The notes beneath the pieces are model-generated. The model was given only the letters and a program-made list of their open reading frames with translations, did no database searches and had not been told where the DNA came from. Shown one piece after another: positions 1 through 8,057 of a stretch of 64,000 bases of DNA (the first letter of the stretch is position 1; each line of letters begins with the position of its first letter). This stretch comes from Afipia sp. (lineage in GTDB: Bacteria > Pseudomonadota > Alphaproteobacteria > Rhizobiales > Xanthobacteraceae): assembly GCA_017308575.1 (NCBI GenBank), contig JAFKEQ010000003.1, positions 62,001-126,000 on the forward strand. Reading direction: 5' to 3'. Both the position numbers and the translations under genes were made by a program.

Positions 1-1
1 C

Positions 2-1393
2 GAGCGCGTCGAGAAATATCTCGAGACCCGTTCCGGCATTCAGGATGTGACCTTCCTCACGGGCTTTAGTTTTCTAGGGCAGGGCATCAACACCGCGCAG
101 GCCTTCATTACGTTGAAGGATTGGTCCGAGCGCGGGCCGCAAGACTCGGCGGCTGCGATCGTCAACGATATCAACGCCGCGATGGCGGGAGTTCGCGATG
201 CCAAGATCACGGCGCAGCAGCCGCCGCCCATCGACAATCTCGGTAACTCCAGCGGTTTCAGCTTCCGTCTGCAGGATCGCGGGCAGAAAGGATATGCCGC
301 ATTGATCGAGGCGGCGCGGAAACTCGTTACCGATGCCAATGCAAGCCCGATCCTGCAAAAGGTTTATATCGAAGGACTGCCCGAGGGGCCGGTCGTCAAT
401 CTGATGGTGGATCGCGAGAAAGCGAGTGCCTTCGGCGTCTCGTTCGCTGACGTCAACAACACGATCTCCACCAATCTCGGTTCGGCTTACATTAACAATT
501 TCCCGAACAAGGGCCGCATGCAGCGCGTCATCGTGCAGGCGGATGCGATGGATCGCATGAACCCTGCCGATATCCTCAAATACAACGTCAAGAACAGCCG
601 CGGCGATTTGGTGCCGCTGTCGTCATTCGCCAGTATCCAGTGGGGCAAGGGGCCGTCGCAGATTGTCGGCTTCAACTATTATCCCACGATCCGTATCAGC
701 GGCGAAGCACGTGCGGGCTACACCAGCGGCGACGCCATCGCAGAGATGGAGCGGCTGGCCGGGCTCCTGCCACGCGGTTTCGGCTATGAGTGGAGCGGCC
801 AGTCGCTGCAGGAAAAACTGTCGGGCTCGCAGGCACCGCTGTTGCTGGCGCTGTCGGTGCTGGTCGTCTTCCTGTGTCTTGCTGCGCTCTATGAGAGCTG
901 GACCATTCCGGCTGCTGTTCTTCTCACCATTCCGCTCGGCGTGTTCGGAGCGGTCCTTGCCTCGTCGATGCGAGGGCTGCCGAACGGCGTCTATTTCACC
1001 GTCGGCCTCATTACGATTATCGGTCTTGCAGCGAAGGACGCGATCCTCATCATCGAGTTCGCCAAGGATCTTCGCGAGCAGGGTAAATCCTTGCTCGAAT
1101 CGACGATGGAAGCCTGCAGCCTGCGCTTCCGTCCGATTTTGATGACGGGTTTCGCGTTCGTATGCGGCGTGTTGCCGATGGTGGTGGCGCAGGGCGCGGG
1201 CAGTCTCAGCCAGCAGGCCCTCGGCACCGGCGTGATGGGCGGGATGATCGCCGTTGTCATTCTCGCCTTGCTGATGGTGCCGGTCTTCTTCGTCTTCGTT
1301 CAGAAGCTGTTTTCGAAATCGGCGGAAGAGCCGCAGGATGAGGCAAAACTGAACGAACTCGGCCCGGTTTCGCCGCCTCAGTTCCATCCGTGA
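2..1393 (+). CDS. RND multidrug efflux transporter, HAE1 family (C-terminal part)
   Basis: The reading frame is open from the left edge, so the start lies outside the window and only about 460 C-terminal residues are visible. It resembles the second half of AcrB/MexB-type inner-membrane pumps, which use the proton gradient to expel drugs through a periplasmic adaptor and an outer-membrane channel. Seen: periplasmic porter/docking segments (for example the region around LGSAYINNFPNKGRMQRVIV), then the last membrane helices beginning near LLALSVLVVFLCLAALYESW and ending with GTGVMGGMIAVVILALLMVP. A short hydrophilic tail follows. The partner genes would be upstream. No further pump gene follows, so it probably ends its operon. 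Confidence 0.93.
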   Translation, partial: ERVEKYLETRSGIQDVTFLTGFSFLGQGINTAQAFITLKDWSERGPQDSAAAIVNDINAAMAGVRDAKITAQQPPPIDNLGNSSGFSFRLQDRGQKGYAALIEAARKLVTDANASPILQKVYIEGLPEGPVVNLMVDREKASAFGVSFADVNNTISTNLGSAYINNFPNKGRMQRVIVQADAMDRMNPADILKYNVKNSRGDLVPLSSFASIQWGKGPSQIVGFNYYPTIRISGEARAGYTSGDAIAEMERLAGLLPRGFGYEWSGQSLQEKLSGSQAPLLLALSVLVVFLCLAALYESWTIPAAVLLTIPLGVFGAVLASSMRGLPNGVYFTVGLITIIGLAAKDAILIIEFAKDLREQGKSLLESTMEACSLRFRPILMTGFAFVCGVLPMVVAQGAGSLSQQALGTGVMGGMIAVVILALLMVPVFFVFVQKLFSKSAEEPQDEAKLNELGPVSPPQFHP

Positions 1394-1471
1394 GGCGCAT
1401 TAAGCGCCATCAGATCAAAATTTAGCAATTTCGTAACTGTACGCGCTAACGTGATTTTGGAGTCTGGCCGA

Positions 1472-1500
1472 CATGCTGCCGCTCACCTGGGGGCAGCATG
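1472..1500 (+). promoter_or_regulatory. Hairpin enclosing the start codon of the GGDEF/EAL gene
   Basis: A perfect 9-base inverted repeat, CATGCTGCC at 1472-1480 and GGCAGCATG at 1492-1500, has an 11-base loop. The right arm contains the ATG at 1498. The G-rich stretch next to it is the only plausible ribosome binding site, so folding of the mRNA would hide both. Whether this limits translation is inference. Confidence 0.45.
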
Positions 1501-4167
1501 ATCTCGGACGAACAAATCTCATCGCGCAGCTATAATTTTGAAGGACTGAGCCGATCTCCCGCGATGTATCTCATCGTGGGCGGTCTTGTCCTTATGTTCG
1601 CGATCATCATTGGCACCGGGTTAACCATTCAAAGGTTCAAGCTGGACGCCATTGCAAGTGGGCGGGCGTCGCTGGAAGCCAATGTCTTGCTGCTGGCGCG
1701 GCATTTCGATCAGCAGCTTGAAGACTTCTCGGTGCTTCAGAAAAGCATCATTTCGGCGCTGGAGGATCGTGGCCTCAGCTCGCCGGAGGCTTTTAAAAGA
1801 GAAGTCGCGACATTTGCCGTTCATCAAACCCTGCGGATGAAGGCGGTGGGCTGGGCCACCGTTGCCGGCGTCAATATCTTCGACGCCAATGGCACCTTGA
1901 TTAATTCTTCAGCAAGCTGGCCGGTTCCGGATTTGAATATCTCGGATCGATCTTATTTCAGGCACCTCAGGAACGATCCCACGATCCTGAGCGAGATAGA
2001 GGTCGTACCCGGACGGTTCTCCGGCACAAAGGTGATCGTTTTCTCGCGGCGCATCTCAGGTCCAAACGGGGAGTTTCTGGGAATCGCGAATCGCGCGATC
2101 GGGCCCCAGGCATTGGAAGATTTTCTGGCGTCGGCTGAATTGAGCGCCGAAGATTCGATTGTGATTCACCATGTGAACGGTCAGATGCTGGCGCGCTATC
2201 CGCATGCCGAGAATCTCATCGGCAAAAACTTCAAGGGCGGAAGCGCGGAGCAAATGGCGGTTTTTCAAAAACCATCTGTTTCGGCAAGACTGATCAGTCC
2301 GGTAGACGGCAAGGAGCGATTGGTTGCCTCGCGGAGGCTGACGTTCGAGCCGCTGGTCATTGTCGCGACGAAGACTCTTGATTCGACATTGACCACATGG
2401 CGGTCGCAAACCAAGTCGTTCATGCTGACTGCCGCTCTTTCAATGTTGTTGATCGTTGCGATCCTTTATCTGATCTTCCGGCAGATGATGCAGCAGATAC
2501 GCGTCGAGAAGCAGAGACTTAAAACCGCAGTCAACAATCTGACGAACGGGTTGCTGCTTTTCGATTCGAGCGAGCGCCTGATCGTCTGTAACGATCGCTA
2601 CATCAGTATGTACGGGCTCTCCTCCGATGTCGCAAAACCCGGGTGTAAATTCCGGGATCTCGTGAAGCATCGACAGGAATCGGGGTCTTTCGTGGGTGAT
2701 CTCGATGCGTATTGCAGTGTAATTCTGCAACATGTCGGACATTTTCACAGCTCGATCGTGGAGTCCTCCGACGGGCGCCTCATCGAAATAAGAAACATAC
2801 CGGTGCCGGCGGGAGGCTGGCTCGCAACTCATGAAGACATCACCGAGCGACTGAAAGCGGAGAGACGCATCAGCCATCTGGCGCACTATGACGCGCTCAC
2901 GGGACTTGCAAATCGTGTTCAGATGCGTGCTCAGATCGAGACGTGGATATCTGAATTTGAGCAAGGCCGAAAATTCTCCATTCTCTATATCGATATCGAC
3001 GAATTCAAGGGCGTGAATGATACTCTCGGGCACAACGTCGGCGATGAACTTCTCAAGCAGATCGGCCAGCGTCTCGAAAGCTGTGTCGGGCCGCGAGACA
3101 TGGTCGCCCGGTTGGGAGGCGACGAATTCGCCGTGTTGAAGGAGGATGTCGGCGACGCGTCTTCGCTGGATGTTCTTGCCGATGAAATCCTGCGCGTTTT
3201 GCGCGCGCCAATTATTTGCAGTGGTCATGATATCTCGATCGATGCCAGCATCGGCATCGTCATGATGCCTGACCACGGAGATAATCTGGAAGACTTGCTC
3301 AAGAATGCCGACCTTGCGATGTACGCGGCAAAAGCTGACGGTCGCCGGACTTATCGCTTCTTCTCTCCGGAGCTTGATGCCAGCGCCAAGAAAAAGCGCC
3401 AGATGGAGCGCGATCTCCGGCAAGCCGTCAGCGAGGATCAGTTTGAGATTCACTATCAGCCGCTGGTCAGTCTAGCCGATGGCGCCATAACGGGATGTGA
3501 GGCGTTGTTGCGCTGGCGGCATCCGGTTCATGGCATGATTTCTCCGGCGGAATTCATCCCGATCGCAGAAGAAACCGGACTGATCAACGAGATCGGCGAC
3601 TGGGTGCTTCAGCGCGCGTGTTCCGACGCAGCAAGCTGGCCCGCGGAGATTTCCGTTGCGGTCAATGTTTCGCCCGTGCAGTTCAAATCCAAAACCCTGC
3701 CGATCCGGGTTGCGATGGCGCTGGAAAAGTCCGGGCTTTCCCCGCGGCGGCTGGAACTGGAGATTACGGAAGCTGTTCTCATCCGTGACGATGAGTCTCT
3801 GACTTTTCTTCATCAGTTGCGAAGCCTTGGCCTCAAGATCGCGCTCGACGACTTCGGTACGGGTTATTCGTCGCTAAGCTATCTGCGGCGCTTTCCATTC
3901 GATAAAATCAAGATCGATCGTTCTTTCGTGAACGATATCGGCGTGTCCGAGGAATCATCGGCAATCATCAGGGCGGTTGTCGATATGGCGGCGGCTTGCA
4001 GGATGGTGACGACCGCGGAAGGCGTTGAGACCGAGGTTCAACGCAAGATCTTGCGGGATCTGGGCTGTTGCCAAATGCAGGGATATCTTTTTAGCGCGCC
4101 TGTTCCGGTATCGATGCTCGATGGCGTCCTCTCCGGAAAGCTGCAGCCTGCGTCTTGCGTGGCCTGA
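1498..4167 (+). CDS. Membrane-bound GGDEF/EAL protein with periplasmic sensor and PAS-like domain
   Basis: Protein of 889 residues that should make and/or break down the second messenger cyclic di-GMP. Order of parts: a membrane helix near residues 22-45, a periplasmic dCache/PDC-like sensor to about residue 300, a second helix (about 307-328), a PAS-like segment (about 340-450), GGDEF domain and EAL domain. The cyclase motif is intact (LGGDEF, about residues 538-543). The phosphodiesterase motif is intact (EALLRW, Glu668) and so is DDFGTGYSSL further on. I see no RxxD inhibitory site just before GGDEF. The ligand of the sensor and the net activity cannot be told. The ghrA-like gene starts only 8 bases after its stop. 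Confidence 0.92.
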   Translation: MISDEQISSRSYNFEGLSRSPAMYLIVGGLVLMFAIIIGTGLTIQRFKLDAIASGRASLEANVLLLARHFDQQLEDFSVLQKSIISALEDRGLSSPEAFKREVATFAVHQTLRMKAVGWATVAGVNIFDANGTLINSSASWPVPDLNISDRSYFRHLRNDPTILSEIEVVPGRFSGTKVIVFSRRISGPNGEFLGIANRAIGPQALEDFLASAELSAEDSIVIHHVNGQMLARYPHAENLIGKNFKGGSAEQMAVFQKPSVSARLISPVDGKERLVASRRLTFEPLVIVATKTLDSTLTTWRSQTKSFMLTAALSMLLIVAILYLIFRQMMQQIRVEKQRLKTAVNNLTNGLLLFDSSERLIVCNDRYISMYGLSSDVAKPGCKFRDLVKHRQESGSFVGDLDAYCSVILQHVGHFHSSIVESSDGRLIEIRNIPVPAGGWLATHEDITERLKAERRISHLAHYDALTGLANRVQMRAQIETWISEFEQGRKFSILYIDIDEFKGVNDTLGHNVGDELLKQIGQRLESCVGPRDMVARLGGDEFAVLKEDVGDASSLDVLADEILRVLRAPIICSGHDISIDASIGIVMMPDHGDNLEDLLKNADLAMYAAKADGRRTYRFFSPELDASAKKKRQMERDLRQAVSEDQFEIHYQPLVSLADGAITGCEALLRWRHPVHGMISPAEFIPIAEETGLINEIGDWVLQRACSDAASWPAEISVAVNVSPVQFKSKTLPIRVAMALEKSGLSPRRLELEITEAVLIRDDESLTFLHQLRSLGLKIALDDFGTGYSSLSYLRRFPFDKIKIDRSFVNDIGVSEESSAIIRAVVDMAAACRMVTTAEGVETEVQRKILRDLGCCQMQGYLFSAPVPVSMLDGVLSGKLQPASCVA

Positions 4168-4175
4168 GGTTTAAA

Positions 4176-5141
4176 ATGGCAAAGGGTTCGCTAGCACTAC
4201 TTATCAGCGGCGGCGTGGATAACTGGGCTCCGGATCTCTGGAAGTCGCGGTTCGCAGAGAAGCTTAAGGATCGCGACATTGCTCTGCTTCCTGCTGACAA
4301 CGTCGATCCGGATCAGGTGCATTATGCGGCGGTCTGGCAGCCGAAGCCGGGGCTTCTTCGCGCTTTCTCGAATCTCAAGGCGATCTTTAATCTCGGCGCG
4401 GGTGTCGATGCGGTCTTGCAGGATTCGTCGCTTCCGGACGTGCCTCTTGTCCGGGTTGCGGATGACGATCTGACGTCTCGCATGACCGAATATGTCGTCA
4501 TGCATGTGTTGATGCATCATCGACAACAGGCTTATCTCGCAAATTGCCAGTCAAAGCGTATCTGGGCCCCGCGTCCGCAATGGCCGGCGCGTGCCGTTCG
4601 CGTGGGTGTACTCGGACTGGGTGTGCTTGGGCGAGACGCCGCGCGTGCTCTGTACAATCTCGGCTTTCCGGTGGCGGGCTGGAGCAAAAGCCGGAAATCG
4701 ATCGACGGTGTTGAGTGTTATGCTGGCGACGGTCAGCTTGGCGCTTTTCTCGCAAGAACAGATATTCTCGTCGTTCTTCTTCCGCTGACGCAGGAAACAC
4801 GAGGGATGCTTGCGCGGCCTCTCTTTCGACAACTTGCGACTGACGGCCCTTTGGGCGGGCCGGTGGTGATTAATGCCGGTCGCGGTGGCCTTCAGAACGA
4901 AGAGGATATTCTTGCCTGCCTTGAGGACGGCACGCTCAAGGCAGCGACGCTCGATGTGTTTCAGCGCGAGCCGTTGCCGTCCGACAGTCCGCTCTGGTCG
5001 CATCCTGCGGTGACGATTTCGCCGCACAATGCCGCGGATTCGGATCCCGATTCCATCGCGTCATACGTCGCGGCACAGATACTCGATTTTGAGGCGGGGC
5101 GGCCGCTGCAAAACGTCGTCGATCGCCGGCGCGGCTATTGA
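4176..5141 (+). CDS. ghrA: Glyoxylate/hydroxypyruvate reductase A-like D-2-hydroxyacid dehydrogenase
   Basis: A 321-residue NAD(P)H-dependent reductase of the GhrA subfamily, which reduces glyoxylate to glycolate and hydroxypyruvate to glycerate. Seen: Rossmann motif VLGLGVLG, the Arg region in NAGRGGLQNEEDI, the Glu in DVFQREPLP and the catalytic His in ISPHNAA, the usual triad of the family. The ATG at 4176 is chosen over a TTG at 4155 because the latter lies inside the preceding gene and adds seven residues not expected in the family. It follows the c-di-GMP gene by 8 bases and may share its transcript. Its substrate fits the glyoxylate chemistry encoded further right, but no shared control is visible. 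Confidence 0.85.
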   Translation: MAKGSLALLISGGVDNWAPDLWKSRFAEKLKDRDIALLPADNVDPDQVHYAAVWQPKPGLLRAFSNLKAIFNLGAGVDAVLQDSSLPDVPLVRVADDDLTSRMTEYVVMHVLMHHRQQAYLANCQSKRIWAPRPQWPARAVRVGVLGLGVLGRDAARALYNLGFPVAGWSKSRKSIDGVECYAGDGQLGAFLARTDILVVLLPLTQETRGMLARPLFRQLATDGPLGGPVVINAGRGGLQNEEDILACLEDGTLKAATLDVFQREPLPSDSPLWSHPAVTISPHNAADSDPDSIASYVAAQILDFEAGRPLQNVVDRRRGY

Positions 5142-5198
5142 AGTCTATCGCGCTGGCGATCGATAAGAACAGGTCGAGTGTCGTCGTACAGGGCCGCG

Positions 5199-6215
5199 TT
5201 ATCGCCAGCCCATCGCCGGCGCCACATGCTTGAGTATGGCCTCGATAACATGCGCGTTGTAGTCCACCCCTAACTGATTTGGGACTGTCAGCAGGATCGT
5301 ATCCGCCTCGGCAATCGCCTCGTCCTCCTTAAGCTGATCGACAAGAATATCGGGCTCGGCCGCATAAGATCGGCCAAAGATCGCGCGCATATTGTCGATG
5401 ATGCCGATCTGGTCGTTGCTGTGATCGGGGCCGAAGTAATCGTGGTCTCGCTGGTCTGTGAGCGCGAAGATCGAGCGGGAGACCGAGACGCGGGGCGTGC
5501 GCGTGTGTCCCGCTTCATGCCAGGCTTCGCGGTATTTACGGATCTGCTTTGCCTGTTGGACGTGAAACGGCTCGCCGCTTTCGTCCGCCTTCAGCGTCGA
5601 ACTTTGCAGGTTCATGCCCATGCGGGCGGCCCAGACCGCTGTCGCGTCCGATGCCGAGCCCCACCAGATCCGATCACGCAGGGTTGGGGAGTACGGTTCG
5701 AGGCGCAGAAGCCCGGGTGGATTCGGAAACATCGGCCGAGGATTGGGCTTGGCAAAGCCTTCTCCCTTCAGCAGTTCGAGCAGAACCTCGCCATGCCGGC
5801 GTCCCATGTCCGCGTCGGTCTGCCCTTCGCCCGGCACGTAGCCGAAGTGACGCCAGCCGTCGATGACCTGCTCCGGGGAGCCGCGGCTGATCCCGAGCTG
5901 CAGCCGCTCTCCGGCGATGAGGTCCGCAGCGCCAGCATCCTCGAACATATAAAGAGGATTTTCATAACGCATGTCGATGACGCCGGTGCCGATTTCGATC
6001 CGCTTGGTTCGCGCCCCGATGGCCGCCAGCAGCGGAAACGGCGAAGCGAGTTGCCGCGCGAAGTGATGAACACGGAAATACGCGCCGTCCGCTCCCAGGT
6101 CTTCCGCGGCGACCGCAAGATCGATCGACTGCTGAAGCACATCACGGGCGGAGCGCGTCGCCGAACCGCTGGCCGCCGACCAATGTCCGAATGAAAGAAA
6201 GCCGATTTTCTTCAT
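5199..6215 (-). CDS. LLM-class flavin-dependent oxidoreductase (luciferase-like)
   Basis: A 338-residue bacterial luciferase-like TIM-barrel protein. Family members use reduced FMN (or F420) and oxygen to oxidise small organic or sulfur compounds; the substrate here cannot be named. Seen: N-terminal MKKIGFLSFGHW, the motif FRVHHFARQLASPFPLLAAIGARTKRIE typical of the family's strand 3 region, and SRGSPEQVIDG. The start at 6215 is preferred over an ATG at 6239 because AGGACAGGACAG stands just before it, whereas the longer start has no ribosome site. It converges on the ghrA-like gene with a 57-base gap. Confidence 0.85.
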   Translation of the reverse strand: MKKIGFLSFGHWSAASGSATRSARDVLQQSIDLAVAAEDLGADGAYFRVHHFARQLASPFPLLAAIGARTKRIEIGTGVIDMRYENPLYMFEDAGAADLIAGERLQLGISRGSPEQVIDGWRHFGYVPGEGQTDADMGRRHGEVLLELLKGEGFAKPNPRPMFPNPPGLLRLEPYSPTLRDRIWWGSASDATAVWAARMGMNLQSSTLKADESGEPFHVQQAKQIRKYREAWHEAGHTRTPRVSVSRSIFALTDQRDHDYFGPDHSNDQIGIIDNMRAIFGRSYAAEPDILVDQLKEDEAIAEADTILLTVPNQLGVDYNAHVIEAILKHVAPAMGWR

Positions 6216-6347
6216 TTTTCTGTCCTGTCCTGAAGCCATCTAGCTGGCAGTGACGAAGCGCTGCCGCAAGAGCACAGCAGGAAACTCAGCGTTTATGGCT
6301 TTGAACGGATATCTTGAAGTGCGATCGGTTTGCGGGCCCGTCAGCTC

Positions 6348-7901
6348 CTACCAGAAGCTCCGCTGTGTCGGCGGAGAGAACGGCCCGCGGCTCCGGCGTG
6401 TGTTGCCCGGTTGTGGCTCCGGATTGCGCTGGAAAAAGAAGCTAAACCCGTCGTCGTTCTGACGGTTGCCATCGCCCCAGCCGTTGTCGTCCGCCATCAG
6501 GACCTCGCTCGGTTTGCGCGTGATAAAGCCGCCCTGCGGCTGATCGCTCAACACCGCAACAAACTCGGTGCGATAGTTGGTCTCTTCGCTCAATGGTTCA
6601 TCGGAAACAATGATCGAAGATCGGGGCAATGCGGTCGGCGCGATACGGTCAAGAACTTCCTTCGGGATAGTGACGCGATCGAGCGCACTCTTGGCATTGT
6701 CCCCATGTTCGATGGTGACGGCGGTCCAGCGCAGACCTGTGTCGTTACGCGCAGTGGCTGTGAACACGTGGGTGCCGATCGGCTTGCCGGGATCGCGAAT
6801 GGTGACCGGGACCTCGATGCTCGAGTCGAACACTTCGCCGCCGCCATCCGGTGCCGGCTTGTGGGTGTTGCGGCGGACATAAAGTGTACGTGTTGCGCGA
6901 CTGATGTAGATCGAGACTGGCTCGAGCGCGAGCTTCGCATCGAGCGCAGCTTTGGCGGTCTCTGCCTTCTTTGCCTGTGCCGCCTTGGCGGCGTCTTTTG
7001 CTGTTGTGGCGGCGTCAAGTTTTGACGAGGCGTCCGTTTTGGCGGCGTCGAACTTCGCTCCCAGTTCCGCGGCTTTGGCCGCCGCTTTTTGCTTGCGGTC
7101 CTCGGCCCTCGTTCTTGCCTGATCGGTCTTGGCGGCAGCGGCTGCCTTATCGGCAAATGTAACCTCGGCATCAGCCCGGGCCTTGAGCCGCTCCAGCTTG
7201 CGCAGGGACGCTGCAACCGGTGCCGCTTCGCGGGCAGCAGTCGCCGCGGTCTTCTTGGTTTCATCGGCCGCTGCCGCAGCGTCCGCAGCCTCGCGGGAGA
7301 GCGTCTCGGCCTTGGCCGGAGCCGCGGCAATTACTTCCGCATTCGGCTGGAACAGCGACAGAACCGGATGTGAAAAATCGACGGGCGCCGCATCGTCCGG
7401 TGAGACAATGACGCGCATGCCGATCCGCGTTTTGTCGAACAGCTTTCCCGCAAAACCATAAGGCATCCGCACACAGCCGTGCGAGGCTGCGTAGCCGGGC
7501 AGGGGGCCGCCATGCAGCGCGAGGCCGTTCCAGGTGATGCGCTGCATGTTCGGCATCCAGGCATCATCATACATGGTCGAGCGGTGGTCCTTGTCCTTCT
7601 CGACGACGGCGAAGACACCGGCTGGCGTCTCGCGATCCTTGACACCGGTCGATACCGGCGCGCGCGAAATCCAGCCCTCGGCATCGTAGAAGGTGACCTG
7701 CTGGCTTTTGATCGAGACGATGGCCATGATCGGCTCGCCTGCCTCGCGCGGTGCCGTGGTTTCGGCGGGCTGTGCCCGGCGCGCCTGTTTCGCTGCGGCA
7801 CCGGGGATCGGCGTGCTCAATGCGAGTGCTGCGGCGAACATCATGACGGTTGAATGGCGTATCGCCAAAGCAGATGTCGCCGATTTCAACCGATCCATCA
7901 T
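6348..7901 (-). CDS. L,D-transpeptidase (YkuD family) with Ala/Lys-rich coiled coil and a second YkuD-like segment
   Basis: A 517-residue exported protein. L,D-transpeptidases make 3-3 cross-links in peptidoglycan or attach lipoproteins to it. A signal peptide covers about residues 1-37. The first YkuD domain (about 58-165) has the full catalytic motif SHGCVRMPY, with Cys143. Then follow about 150 residues that are very rich in Ala, Lys and Asp, likely an alpha-helical coiled coil that spans the periplasm. After it, residues about 326-400 again look like a YkuD fold start (VSIYISRATRTLYVRRN ... GKPIGTHVFTA) but carry no HGC motif. The tail is Asn/Pro/Arg-rich. The start at 7901 is preceded by GGAGATGGA; an upstream ATG at 7922 is less likely. 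Confidence 0.85.
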   Translation of the reverse strand: MMDRLKSATSALAIRHSTVMMFAAALALSTPIPGAAAKQARRAQPAETTAPREAGEPIMAIVSIKSQQVTFYDAEGWISRAPVSTGVKDRETPAGVFAVVEKDKDHRSTMYDDAWMPNMQRITWNGLALHGGPLPGYAASHGCVRMPYGFAGKLFDKTRIGMRVIVSPDDAAPVDFSHPVLSLFQPNAEVIAAAPAKAETLSREAADAAAAADETKKTAATAAREAAPVAASLRKLERLKARADAEVTFADKAAAAAKTDQARTRAEDRKQKAAAKAAELGAKFDAAKTDASSKLDAATTAKDAAKAAQAKKAETAKAALDAKLALEPVSIYISRATRTLYVRRNTHKPAPDGGGEVFDSSIEVPVTIRDPGKPIGTHVFTATARNDTGLRWTAVTIEHGDNAKSALDRVTIPKEVLDRIAPTALPRSSIIVSDEPLSEETNYRTEFVAVLSDQPQGGFITRKPSEVLMADDNGWGDGNRQNDDGFSFFFQRNPEPQPGNTRRSRGPFSPPTQRSFW

Positions 7902-8057
7902 TCCATCTCCGTTTTGCGGCATTGGACTGCCGTCAGGACGATCTTCATATATCTGAATCGTGAGTTGGAAGCATACTGGCAGCCGAAATTGACATGAAGT
8001 CGGCGAAGATCTTCGCGCGCTCGCCCCTTATTAAGGTTCCGCCGGCGGTTGCCCGCG

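Noticed and set aside
1394..1408. GGCGC-ATTAA-GCGCC just after the RND pump stop.
   Set aside because: A 5-base stem without a T run is too short to support a terminator call.
5142..5198. Partial inverted repeat (CTGGCGAT ... ATCGCCAG) between the convergent ghrA-like and luciferase-like genes.
   Set aside because: The right arm is coding sequence of the second gene and there is no T tract; too weak to call a terminator.
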